Assembly: GCA_016699575.1 (NCBI GenBank)
Contig: CP064979.1
Coordinates: forward strand, 3,286,001 to 3,350,000
Length of the DNA: 64,000 bases
Origin: Flavobacteriales bacterium
Lineage (GTDB): Bacteria > Bacteroidota > Bacteroidia > Flavobacteriales_F > PHOS-HE28
Direction: 5' to 3'
Part shown: positions 50,304-58,369 of the stretch, piece after piece
Position numbering within the stretch: the first letter of the stretch is position 1
Layout of the letters: every line of letters starts with the position of its first letter
Notes under the pieces: generated by a model
What the model was told of the DNA's origin: nothing
Seen by the model: only the letters and a program-made list of their open reading frames with translations
Databases searched by the model: none
Program-made: the position numbers and the translations under genes

Positions 50304-50450
50304 TCACACCTCCGCTGATCGTTGTAGGAGTTCGTTTTGCGTTCCGCTGTCCGTGTGCTTGTTGGACGTGGCATGCATAGGCACAAGGTCGCTGTCCTGA
50401 AGTTCCACGGCGGTGTGTTCAAGTTCACGGTAGAACTGGGCGTGAACTTG
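50304..50450 (-). pseudogene. 3'-end fragment of a CutA-like gene
   Basis: About 48 codons ending in TGA: AQFYRELEHTAVELQDSDLVPMHA ... LLQRSAEV aligns with the end of the gene at 51823 (ALLYRDLEREAMDLLGNDLVRMHA ... LLEQTTKV) with nearly half the residues identical. Upstream similarity stops near 50450, where the opposite-strand pabA fragment starts. No start codon. Confidence 0.75.
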
Positions 50451-50457
50451 GTGTTGA

Positions 50458-50603
50458 GCCATCTTCACTACGAAGTGTGCGGTGTGCAGTTCCACCCGGA
50501 AAGCGTGCTCACGCCCTTGGGTGCGGCCATGGTGGCGAATTGGACGACAGGCCGCTCCTATGCAACCAGCGGCCCCGACGCGCCTCAGAACGCGCAGAAG
50601 TAG
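50458..50603 (+). pseudogene. 3'-end fragment of a pabA-like gene
   Basis: Reads HYEVCGVQFHPESVLTPLGAAMVANW, matching the pabA end YNVCGVQFHPESVMTPTGERMVENW. It retains the catalytic His-Glu but not the Cys domain. Similarity is about 75% at the DNA level over roughly 88 nt, so the copy is older or from another species. The frame continues to a TAG at 50601-50603 and overlaps the TPR gene's end on the other strand. Confidence 0.8.
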
Positions 50604-51826
50604 GTCAGAGCATCGGCCGCCTCCTTCGAACCCATCGAGGCCGACCGGCGGAGGTCGTTGCACCCCTCGAGCGGACGATAGGTCATGTGGTAGGCCAAAC
50701 CGCGATTGAAATGCGCGTTGGCATTGTCAGGAGAAAGCGAGATCGCACGGTCGAAATGATCGAGCGCCTCATCGTACTCGCCGAAAAGCATGTGCAGGCT
50801 ACCCTTCATGGTCCATGTATCGGGATCTCCGGGGGCCAGGGACAGTGCCCGCTCCACATCCGCGAAAGATCCGGCGTGGTCACCGAGCTGGGTGCGAACG
50901 AATGCCCGGTTGTACTGGGCTTCCAGGTAATCGGGGGAGAGACCCAACGCCTGGTCATAGTCCTCCCGAGCGCCCACGGGATCGCCATCGCGCTTGCGCA
51001 CCAGGGCACGCTGGAAGAACACATGGGCCTTGTCGCGCGCAATGCCGAGGGCTTTGTCCAGATCGGTACGAGCCTGGTCGATGTTGCCCAAGTGCATGTG
51101 CACCAGCGCACGGTTGTAGTAGGCCAGGTCGAAATCGTCGTCGATGCGGAGCGCACTGTCCAGCACGGCGAGCGCATCCTGCCACAAGCCCAGTTTCATC
51201 ATGGCCACGGCCTTCAGGTCCAATACGATGGCCAGTCGTGGCGCGGTGCGTTGTGCCCTGCGGAACCACTCCATGGCCTCCGGTGCATTGTCCATGCGCA
51301 AGGCCACGGACCCGCGCTTGAGCAGCAGCAGCACGTCGGACGGGTTGCGCGCGATCATGGAATCCAGGTCTGCTTGTGCACGGCCAGGTTCGCCGGCCTC
51401 AAGCCAGGCATCGGCCCGCCGTTCGCGCAACAGGTTGTCGTACGGGTGCAGGGCAATGGCCTTCGACCAATCTTCCTCGGCGCCCTTGACATCGTTGATG
51501 AGCATGCGTGCCTTGGCACGCCGGTCCAGGATCCATTCGCTGTACGGGTTCAGTTCCAGTGCCCGGTCCATATCGGCCAGCGCTTGCGTATGCTGGCCCA
51601 AACGGCCCAGCAGCGCCGCTCGCTTCATGTAGGCATCCGCGAACGCCGGGTCCTTTTGGATGGCGTTGGTGTAGTGCAGCAGGGCTTGCTCACTGTTGCC
51701 GGTCCGCAACGCATTGTCGCCTTGCTGTACCGATTGAACCGATTCCAGCCGGTTGTTCAGTTGGGCGTGTGCCGGCAGCACGGCCAGCAGCAGCACTGCT
51801 GTGATCCAGCGGAGCATGGTGTTCAT
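50585..51826 (-). CDS. Exported TPR protein
   Basis: 413 residues. Signal peptide LRWITAVLLLAVLPAHA, then about ten TPR units of 34 residues, for example EQALLHYTNAIQKDPAFADAY, AQADLDSMIARNP, GAREDYDQALGLSPDYLEA and EALDHFDRAISLSPDNANA. TPR arrays bind proteins; this one is periplasmic. The ATG overlaps the CutA-like gene's TGA stop (ATGA), so it is the last gene of the export operon or cargo added to it. Confidence 0.85.
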   Translation of the reverse strand: MNTMLRWITAVLLLAVLPAHAQLNNRLESVQSVQQGDNALRTGNSEQALLHYTNAIQKDPAFADAYMKRAALLGRLGQHTQALADMDRALELNPYSEWILDRRAKARMLINDVKGAEEDWSKAIALHPYDNLLRERRADAWLEAGEPGRAQADLDSMIARNPSDVLLLLKRGSVALRMDNAPEAMEWFRRAQRTAPRLAIVLDLKAVAMMKLGLWQDALAVLDSALRIDDDFDLAYYNRALVHMHLGNIDQARTDLDKALGIARDKAHVFFQRALVRKRDGDPVGAREDYDQALGLSPDYLEAQYNRAFVRTQLGDHAGSFADVERALSLAPGDPDTWTMKGSLHMLFGEYDEALDHFDRAISLSPDNANAHFNRGLAYHMTYRPLEGCNDLRRSASMGSKEAADALTYFCAF

Positions 51827-52137
51827 ACTTTGGTTGTCTGTTCCAACAAGGCGCGTTGGGCCACCGGGTCCATGCCGGTGACCGGCACGGCATGCATGCG
51901 CACCAAGTCGTTGCCCAGGAGGTCCATGGCTTCCCTCTCGAGGTCGCGGTAAAGGAGCGCCTTGCTCATGCCTTGCAGCAACAATTGGCTGGTGCGCACC
52001 AGTTTACCGTCGGTCCATTGGAGTTCCTCGTGGTCCGTGTCGAGGGTCGGAAAGAGCAGCAGGTGCTTTTCCATCAGGTGCGCAGCGAGTTTCTCAGCAG
52101 CTGCCACGGAGCGGGTTTGCAGGGTGACGTGGATCAT
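51823..52137 (-). CDS. CutA-like small protein
   Basis: 104 residues. IHVTLQTRSVAAAEKLAAHLMEKHLL recalls the ferredoxin-like start of CutA1 (divalent-cation tolerance) proteins, and ELQWTDGKLV the second strand pair. Match is weak and the usual C-terminal HpYexPe motif is replaced (NDLVRMHAVPVTG). Lies 10 nt after tolC and overlaps the TPR start. A fragment of a related gene is at 50304-50450. Confidence 0.5.
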   Translation of the reverse strand: MIHVTLQTRSVAAAEKLAAHLMEKHLLLFPTLDTDHEELQWTDGKLVRTSQLLLQGMSKALLYRDLEREAMDLLGNDLVRMHAVPVTGMDPVAQRALLEQTTKV

Positions 52138-52147
52138 GGTGACATCA

Positions 52148-53560
52148 TTAGCGGTTCCAGGAGCGCCATAACGTTCCCGCCTCGTGCTCCAGTCCGAAGT
52201 AGGCTTTGCGTAAACGGGCCTCGAGGTCCACTTGCCTGATGCGCGCATCGATCAACGGCACTTCGCGCGCGTTGACGAGGAAGAGCGAACTCTCCCCGGC
52301 GACGAAACGTTGGTTCTCGCCGGAGAGCAGGCGCTCGTTGTTCAGCACCATATCGGAACCGAGGCGCACTTGTGCGGTGAGGACCTCGATGTTGTTGGCG
52401 CGTTCGCCGATGCGGTTGCGGATGCGCAATCGATCGCGCTCCAACCCCAAGCCCGCGTCCGTGAGCCGTAGCTTGGCCAGTGTGAGTTCACCGCGTTCCT
52501 TGCGCAGGAAGAGCGGCACTTGGAACCCCACGCCGAAACGATGGCCTTGTGCAAGCAGTGGGTAGGTGCCGTCATCGCTGAAGGATGCTCCGTTCCCGAG
52601 CCACTGGTACTGCAGGTCGAGCTCGGGTTTGAGGTACTCGCTCCTCAATCTCCGGTCGATCTCCAATTGATCGATCCGCGCGCTGGCCTGCGCCAGCAAG
52701 GGGTGGTGGGCCAGCGCATTGGTCATGGCCGTATCCGCCAATTGGAACGAGCCCGGCGATAGCAGGTCGGCGGGTTCGGGCACTACGTTGGGTTGGAGCT
52801 CAAGGGGCTGCTGTGCGGCGTTCCACAAGTGGTCGCTCAAACGCAGCCCGGCATTGCGGAACGCCAGCGCGGCCAGCTGTTGGCGCATCTGCCGGTCCTG
52901 CACTTGCAGGAAAGCCTCCAACGTGTCGATGGCGGGGCGATCGCCGCCTTGCCAGCTGCCGCGCACGGCGTTGAACCGGAGCTGTGCCAGTTCCAGCGCT
53001 TCAACGGCGATGCGTTCGGCGCGGTAGGCCGCCACCCAATCGGTGTGATCGCTGAGGGCTTGCAGCAGCAGGTCGTTGAGCAGTTGCTCTTGTTCGGCCT
53101 GCGTGCCGCGTAAATACGCCTGCGACTTTCGCAGCGTGGCGCGGCGCTGATCGATGAGCAGCCCTTGTCCCAAGCTCACTTGGCCGCCCACTTTGAGCAG
53201 GCCGTCATCCGGTGTTGAAGACTCCGGGTTCAACAGGTCGCCGTTGTTCTCCTCGTAGCCCGCGAACAGTTCAACGCCGTACCACGTTGGCACTTTCAAA
53301 CCGGCGTTGAAGAGCTCGAAATACGTTTTGTCGTCGTATCGCTTCTCGTCGTAGTTGGCCACGGCCATCGGGTCGAACGCACCGCGCGCACTGCGCACCG
53401 TGGCTTCGCCGAGAGCCGGCCGCAGCGCTGCCTGGCGGGCTATGGGATGGTTCTCCAGCACCAAGCGTACGAAGGCCTCCCGCGTGAGTACGGGCGGCAC
53501 CTGCGCGACTGCGCCGATGCACGCGCCGACCATCAGGAACATCAGCGCGCAAGCCCTCAT
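52148..53560 (-). CDS. TolC-family outer membrane efflux protein
   Basis: 470 residues. Signal peptide (MFLMVGACIGAVA), then two repeated halves of long amphipathic helices (VRLVLENHPIARQAALRPALGEA ... LLLQALSDHTDWVAAYRAE; ALAHHPLLAQASARIDQLEIDRR ... LTLAKLRLTDAGLGLERDRLRIRN). Forms the outer-membrane channel of a tripartite exporter. The ATG overlaps the stop of the HlyD gene by 4 nt. Confidence 0.88.
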   Translation of the reverse strand: MRACALMFLMVGACIGAVAQVPPVLTREAFVRLVLENHPIARQAALRPALGEATVRSARGAFDPMAVANYDEKRYDDKTYFELFNAGLKVPTWYGVELFAGYEENNGDLLNPESSTPDDGLLKVGGQVSLGQGLLIDQRRATLRKSQAYLRGTQAEQEQLLNDLLLQALSDHTDWVAAYRAERIAVEALELAQLRFNAVRGSWQGGDRPAIDTLEAFLQVQDRQMRQQLAALAFRNAGLRLSDHLWNAAQQPLELQPNVVPEPADLLSPGSFQLADTAMTNALAHHPLLAQASARIDQLEIDRRLRSEYLKPELDLQYQWLGNGASFSDDGTYPLLAQGHRFGVGFQVPLFLRKERGELTLAKLRLTDAGLGLERDRLRIRNRIGERANNIEVLTAQVRLGSDMVLNNERLLSGENQRFVAGESSLFLVNAREVPLIDARIRQVDLEARLRKAYFGLEHEAGTLWRSWNR

Positions 53561-54912
53561 GGCATGCTAGGTTTTTCCGGTGTTCCGGCTTTCCCGGTGT
53601 ACAGGTCCGGCGGGAATCCGTTGATCTGGCGCCATAGCTCGTACCAGATGGGCACGTCGCTCATCAGCGCGAAACCGACGGCACCGCCACCGACACGCAG
53701 TGCGTCGGGCCATGGGGCATCGTCCTTGCCAGGGGCCACCAGGATGCGGTACTTGCCATTGGCGCTGATGAAGTTGTCGATGGCCACCACCTCGCCACCG
53801 AAGGTGCCGTAGCTGGAGTTCGGCCAACCGCTGAACACCACGCTCGGCCAGCCGTCGAACATGAAGCGCACGTTCTGGCCTTTGTTGATCAACGGCATGT
53901 CCATCGGTCGCACATAGAGCTCCACCGCCAGGTCGAAGCGGGCCGGCATCACGGTCACCAGGCCGTCGCCTTCCTTCACGGTTTCCCCCACACCGGTCAC
54001 CACGGCCTTGGTGATGTAGCCCGCTTGCGGTGCGGTGACGTAATAGTTGCCTGCGCGAACGGTGTAGTTGGCGAGGTCCACCTGCATCTTGCTCACTTCG
54101 GCCTCGGTGGTGTACATCTGGCTCATGCTCGCGAACTTTTCACTCTCGGCCTTGCTCAGCTTGTCACGGTAGTCGTTGCGGATGCCATTGATCTCCAATT
54201 GCGCGTTCAACAGCTCGTTGCGGGCATCGAGCATCCTGTTGCGCGCGTCGATGAGGGAAGCGTTGGCCTTCTGTTGTACCACCTGCCTGCGCTCGAGCTC
54301 CACCTTGCTGATGAGGCCTTCCTGGAACTGTTGCAGGCCGCGGGCCAATTGATCGTCCGCCACCTTGATCTCCGCTTCGGCCGCCACCACGCGGATGCTG
54401 TCGCTCTGTAGCTCTAAGCCCGCCTGCTGGATCTTGTTCCGGGCCTGTTCCAATTTGATGCGGAGCCCGCCGGTCAGTGCGTCGATCTGTGCATCCAGCG
54501 CGTGCACTTTCTCCTCGTAGCTCCTCCCGGTGAGTTCCTTGGCGGTGATCTGTTCCTGTGTGCGGTCCAACAGTTTGGGGTCGAAATACTCGGGCTTCAC
54601 CTCGCTGAGGCGAAGGATGGTATCGCCCTTTTGCACGAGCTGCCCTTCCTGCACGAACCATTCCTCCAAACGGCCGGGGATGATGGCATGGATGGTTTGC
54701 GGGCGTTGATCGGGCGACAAGCTGGTGACGGTTCCCCGGGCCCGGATGTTCTGGGTCCAGGGGAGGAACAGCGCAACGATGGCCACCACGGCGATGATCT
54801 TCACCCACACGGCGAAGAGGCCGCTGGCCCGGGCAACACCGATGGTGCGGAACGAACGGAAGCTCGTGCGCGTAAGCGCGGGCGCGGGGCTGTTGGGGCT
54901 CAGGTCAAGCAT
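53557..54912 (-). CDS. HlyD-family periplasmic adaptor (membrane fusion protein)
   Basis: 451 residues. Inner-membrane helix at about 35-52 (IIAVVAIVALFLPW), lipoyl/barrel half (GRLEEWFVQEGQLVQKGDTIL), a long coiled-coil hairpin (residues about 110-280) and a second barrel half (YVTAPQAGYITKAVVTGVGETVKEGDGLV). Bridges the ABC protein and TolC channel. 3 nt after the ABC gene and overlapping tolC. Confidence 0.9.
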   Translation of the reverse strand: MLDLSPNSPAPALTRTSFRSFRTIGVARASGLFAVWVKIIAVVAIVALFLPWTQNIRARGTVTSLSPDQRPQTIHAIIPGRLEEWFVQEGQLVQKGDTILRLSEVKPEYFDPKLLDRTQEQITAKELTGRSYEEKVHALDAQIDALTGGLRIKLEQARNKIQQAGLELQSDSIRVVAAEAEIKVADDQLARGLQQFQEGLISKVELERRQVVQQKANASLIDARNRMLDARNELLNAQLEINGIRNDYRDKLSKAESEKFASMSQMYTTEAEVSKMQVDLANYTVRAGNYYVTAPQAGYITKAVVTGVGETVKEGDGLVTVMPARFDLAVELYVRPMDMPLINKGQNVRFMFDGWPSVVFSGWPNSSYGTFGGEVVAIDNFISANGKYRILVAPGKDDAPWPDALRVGGGAVGFALMSDVPIWYELWRQINGFPPDLYTGKAGTPEKPSMP

Positions 54913-54915
54913 GGC

Positions 54916-56586
54916 TCAAGCCGTTGTGAGTTGGCCATCGCGCAGCACCACGGTGCGCGCACAGCGTTGTTGCAACCATGGGTCGTTGCTCACGGCCAGC
55001 AATGTCCATGGCCGTTCGGGTGCGCTGATCCATCCGAGCAGCTGTTCCCGGTCGCGGGTGTCCCAGTTCTGCAGACTGTCCTCCAACAGGATCAACCGCG
55101 GCGAACCGGCGATGGCCCGCGCCTGGATGATGCGCTTCACAAGGCTTTTCGGCAGGCGCGATCCCTGCGGGTCGAGCTTGGTGAGCAGTCCCTCGGGGAA
55201 CTGTGCGAGCTGGTCGAACAGTCCCGTCACGCGGCAGGCCTCCATCGTGTCCTGCTCCGATACCCAGGCGCGGCCCACGACGATGTTCTCCAGCACGGTC
55301 CCCGCGAACAGTTCCTCCTCGTTCAGGCTGTCGCCGATCACCGACCGCACCACGTCCAGGTCGAGACTGTTCATCGGGTGCCCGTCCAGCTGCACCGTTC
55401 CCTGATGTGGGGCCATGGCGCCGCCCAGGATGCGCAACAAGGTGGTCTTGCCGGCCCCGTTCGGACCGCAGAGGCAGACCTTTTCGCCCGGCGCCAGGTA
55501 AAGGTCAACCCCCTGCAGCACGGGCCTGCCGTGGAAGTGGGAGCGGAAGCCCAGGCCGGTGATGCGCAAATCGAGCCCCCGTGACGGGTCGCGGTCCAAG
55601 GTCTTCAGGCCTTCCTCGCGCTCCAATGGCAGGTCGGTCACGCTTCCCACCTTTTCGAGGGCGGTGAGCACGTCGTACACCGTTTCGATGCGCAGGATGA
55701 TCTTCTCCACTGCGTTCATGAGCAACAGGATCACGATCTCGGCAGCCACGAACTGGCCGATGTTCATCTGTTCGTTCATCACCAGCATGCCGCCCAAGGC
55801 GAGCAAGCTCAGGGTCACCACCACCTTGAAAGCGACCATGGCCCCGTACTGCCCGAGGAGCACACGGAAGTGCGCCTTGCGCGCCGTCACGTACCCGTCA
55901 ACCAGCTTGTCGGTGCGCTCCAGCGGAAGGTTGGTCTCACCGATCAGCTTGAACGTGCCCATACTGCGGCCGAGCTCTTCGAGCCAATGGGCCACGGCGT
56001 ACTTGTAGTTGCTCTCGGTGATGCTGGTGGAAAGCCCTTTCCGGCCCGTGAAGCGGAAAATGAAGTACAGCAGGAGCACCAAGAGTGCACCGAACGCAAT
56101 GAAGAACGGGTGGTATAGTGCCAGGAGCACCAAACAAAGGACGATCTGCAGGGCCGCCAGGGGAACCTCGAGCAAGAGCTTGCTCAGTCCCTTCTGGATG
56201 GACACCGTGTCGAAGAACCGGTTCACCAATTCGGGCAGGTACTTGCCGCTCACCGCCTCGGCCTTGATGCGCGGAATGCGGTAGGCGAATTCGAAGGCGC
56301 TCCGTGCGAACAGCCGCTGCTGGATGTTCTCGGCCAAGGCCAGCTGCATCACCTGCAAAGCCCCGGTGAACCCCACGCCGATGGTGACAAAGGCGATCAG
56401 GACCCCCCAGCTGGTGGCCACCTGCCCGCCACTGATGAGGTTGATGATGGCCTGGATGCCCAGTGGAACGCTCAGGCTGATCGCACCGCCCACCAGTGCG
56501 TACAGGTAGATATGGCCGATCTCCCGCTTGTCCACGCGGAGCAACCGCGCCAAGCGCTGCCAGGGTGTGATGTTGTTGATGGCCAT
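54916..56586 (-). CDS. ABC exporter (membrane plus ATPase domains) with degenerate nucleotide motifs
   Basis: 556 residues. Six membrane helices (to about residue 310) of the type I exporter fold, then an ATPase domain. Walker A is normal (GPNGAGKTTLLRILGG). The LSGGQ signature is replaced by GSRLPKSLVKRI, Walker B reads RLILLEDSLQNWD with Glu-Asp instead of Asp-Glu, and the H-loop region is LLAVSNDPWLQ without His. The first gene of an ABC-HlyD-TolC operon. Family relatives in Bacteroidota are also divergent, so export activity may still occur. Substrate unknown. Confidence 0.88.
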   Translation of the reverse strand: MAINNITPWQRLARLLRVDKREIGHIYLYALVGGAISLSVPLGIQAIINLISGGQVATSWGVLIAFVTIGVGFTGALQVMQLALAENIQQRLFARSAFEFAYRIPRIKAEAVSGKYLPELVNRFFDTVSIQKGLSKLLLEVPLAALQIVLCLVLLALYHPFFIAFGALLVLLLYFIFRFTGRKGLSTSITESNYKYAVAHWLEELGRSMGTFKLIGETNLPLERTDKLVDGYVTARKAHFRVLLGQYGAMVAFKVVVTLSLLALGGMLVMNEQMNIGQFVAAEIVILLLMNAVEKIILRIETVYDVLTALEKVGSVTDLPLEREEGLKTLDRDPSRGLDLRITGLGFRSHFHGRPVLQGVDLYLAPGEKVCLCGPNGAGKTTLLRILGGAMAPHQGTVQLDGHPMNSLDLDVVRSVIGDSLNEEELFAGTVLENIVVGRAWVSEQDTMEACRVTGLFDQLAQFPEGLLTKLDPQGSRLPKSLVKRIIQARAIAGSPRLILLEDSLQNWDTRDREQLLGWISAPERPWTLLAVSNDPWLQQRCARTVVLRDGQLTTA

Positions 56587-56676
56587 CGGGGTGCAATTAT
56601 AGTAATGCTAAACAAGAATGATGTTATACAATAACAAACTATTGCAGTACTACCTTCGCCGCGCTGCTCCATCACC
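56587..56676. promoter_or_regulatory. Divergent regulatory region with TetR operator candidate
   Basis: AT-rich 90-nt gap between the ABC operon and the TetR gene. GTTATacaATAAC (56623-56635) is a perfect 5-bp inverted repeat with 3-nt spacing, a likely operator. A plus-strand box taccttcg (56651-56658) drives tetR 18 nt before its ATG. On the minus strand TATAATTG lies 7-10 nt before the ABC ATG. Confidence 0.6.
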
Positions 56677-57360
56677 ATGCCCCGCTACCTCATCGAGCCC
56701 GACCCCGGTCTGGCCCTGCGCGATACCGCCAGCCCCATCGGCTCCCGCATCCTCACCGAGGGCCTGGACCTGATGATCGAACTGGGATTGGAAGCCTTCA
56801 CCTTCAAGAAACTGGCCGAGCGCATCGGCAGCACCGAGGTGACCGTGTACCACTACTTCGCCAACAAGCAACGGCTGCTGCAGTACTACTTCCAGGCGTA
56901 CTGGCTCTGGTTGGCCACGCATTGCCGCCAGGAAGGAAAGTCCCTTGCCGATCCCATGGAGCGCTTGCGCGGCGACATCAAGGCCATGTGCGGTATCTGG
57001 CCGTCCGATGCACGGGCAGGGCAGTTCGACCCCGCACGGTTGCGGGAACTCGTGATCAACGAGGGCTCCAAGTCGTTCATGCACAAGAACGTGGACTCGG
57101 ACAACGAGCTGAAGCTGTTCAAGCCGTACAAAGACCTGTGCGCGCACATCGCCGGGGAGGTGAAGGCCTGTTCGCCGCGGCTCAAGCACGCACGTTCCTT
57201 CGCCACCACGCTCGTCGAAATGGCGCACTCGCTCGAGTTCGCCATGGCCCATTTGCCGGCCCTCACGGAACTCAGTGCCAAACGCGATCGCAAGCACCTC
57301 GCTCTGTTCATGGTGGACATGGCCGAGCGTTATCTGCAGGAACGGCGTGCCGCACGCTGA
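56677..57360 (+). CDS. TetR/AcrR-family transcriptional regulator
   Basis: 227 residues. N-terminal helix-turn-helix at about residues 22-70: ILTEGLDLMIELGLEAFTFKKLAERIGSTEVTVYHYFANKQRLLQYYF. The C-terminal ligand domain is unspecific. Divergent from the ABC-HlyD-TolC operon, so it very likely represses it and itself by the palindrome in the shared gap. Confidence 0.9.
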   Translation: MPRYLIEPDPGLALRDTASPIGSRILTEGLDLMIELGLEAFTFKKLAERIGSTEVTVYHYFANKQRLLQYYFQAYWLWLATHCRQEGKSLADPMERLRGDIKAMCGIWPSDARAGQFDPARLRELVINEGSKSFMHKNVDSDNELKLFKPYKDLCAHIAGEVKACSPRLKHARSFATTLVEMAHSLEFAMAHLPALTELSAKRDRKHLALFMVDMAERYLQERRAAR

Positions 57361-57366
57361 TCTTTG
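57359..57366 (+). promoter_or_regulatory. -7 promoter box overlapping the tetR stop
   Basis: gatctttg, 4 nt before the ATG at 57371 and overlapping the TGA of tetR. Confidence 0.45.
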
Positions 57367-57370
57367 CACC

Positions 57371-58225
57371 ATGCGCCTTCTTTTCCTCGCTGCTCTGCCG
57401 TTCTTGGCCGCAGCACCGTTGCGCCACGATCTCAAGCACCCCGTTGCGCGGTTCGACCTGCCTGCGCAGCTCACGGAAGTCAGCGGCCTTACCGATGTCG
57501 ATGCCAACACGGTGGCCTGCCTTCAGGACGAGGAAGCGGCGATCTACTTCATCGATCTTACCAACGGTTTGATCAAAGCCCGCTACGTTTTCGGCGCGCC
57601 CGGCGACATGGAAGGGCTCACGCGCGTGGGCACGGGCTTCTTCGCTTTGCGCAGCGATGGATTGGTGTACCGTGTAGAGCGCGTGCAGGACAAGTTCGCC
57701 GCCGTGGACAGCTACCATCTCCACTTGAAGGAGCACAACATCGAAGGGCTCGGTTACGACGACAAGAACGACCTCGTTCTCATCACCCCAAAGGATTTCC
57801 AGAAAGGCGAACCCGCGTTGCGTGAACGGCGGCTCGTGTTCGCTTTCAACCCTAGGTCGAAGCAAGTGCTGCCCGAGCCGGTGCTCAGCTTCACACTATC
57901 GGACATTGAAGCAGGCGCGCGCGCAAAGGGCATCGATCTACCTGTGCGCACCACCCCCAAGGGCCGCGCCGTTAGCGCGCTGAAACTGCGCATGGCCAGC
58001 ATCGCGGTGGATCCCATCAGCGACCACTACTTCATCCTCAGCGCAGCGGATCAGTTGCTACTTGAGCTTGATCGCCAAGGCCGATTCGTTGATCTGCATC
58101 AGTTGGATGCTGCGTTGCTGCCCAAGCCAGAGGGCATCACCTTTTTGCCGGGCGGCGACATGCTCATCAGCACCGAAGGCAAGGGAACGCCGCCCAGGTT
58201 GGTGCGCTACGCGGCGAAGGGGTAG
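57371..58225 (+). CDS. SdiA-regulated-like beta-propeller protein
   Basis: 284 residues. Signal peptide (MRLLFLAALPFLAAAP), then VARFDLPAQLTEVSGLTDVDANTVACLQDEEAAIYFIDL and NIEGLGYDDKNDLVLITPKD, which match the SdiA-regulated domain, a six-bladed propeller of unknown role found in exported proteins. Ends PEGITFLPGGDMLISTEGKG. ATG at 57371 favoured by promoter spacing and signal peptide. Confidence 0.8.
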   Translation: MRLLFLAALPFLAAAPLRHDLKHPVARFDLPAQLTEVSGLTDVDANTVACLQDEEAAIYFIDLTNGLIKARYVFGAPGDMEGLTRVGTGFFALRSDGLVYRVERVQDKFAAVDSYHLHLKEHNIEGLGYDDKNDLVLITPKDFQKGEPALRERRLVFAFNPRSKQVLPEPVLSFTLSDIEAGARAKGIDLPVRTTPKGRAVSALKLRMASIAVDPISDHYFILSAADQLLLELDRQGRFVDLHQLDAALLPKPEGITFLPGGDMLISTEGKGTPPRLVRYAAKG

Positions 58226-58339
58226 ATCGGAAATGCAGTTCACCTTGGTTCCGTGTATCGCGCACAGGAGGCCTGCGGGATGTGGGCAAGGCTGCACCGC
58301 GTTCTTTCAATGATCGGCATCACCCGGTTGATCGCACAT

Positions 58340-58347
58340 TACATTCG
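58340..58347 (+). promoter_or_regulatory. -7 promoter box of the small cysteine-rich gene
   Basis: tacattcg, 22 nt before GTG 58370. It lies upstream of the (CT)7 tract, supporting a start before the tract. Confidence 0.5.
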
Positions 58348-58369
58348 GCTTTCCTAAGCCCCCACTACC

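Noticed and set aside
50458..50603. A second functional glutamine amidotransferase
   Set aside because: Only the final His-Glu region is present; the Cys-containing core is missing.
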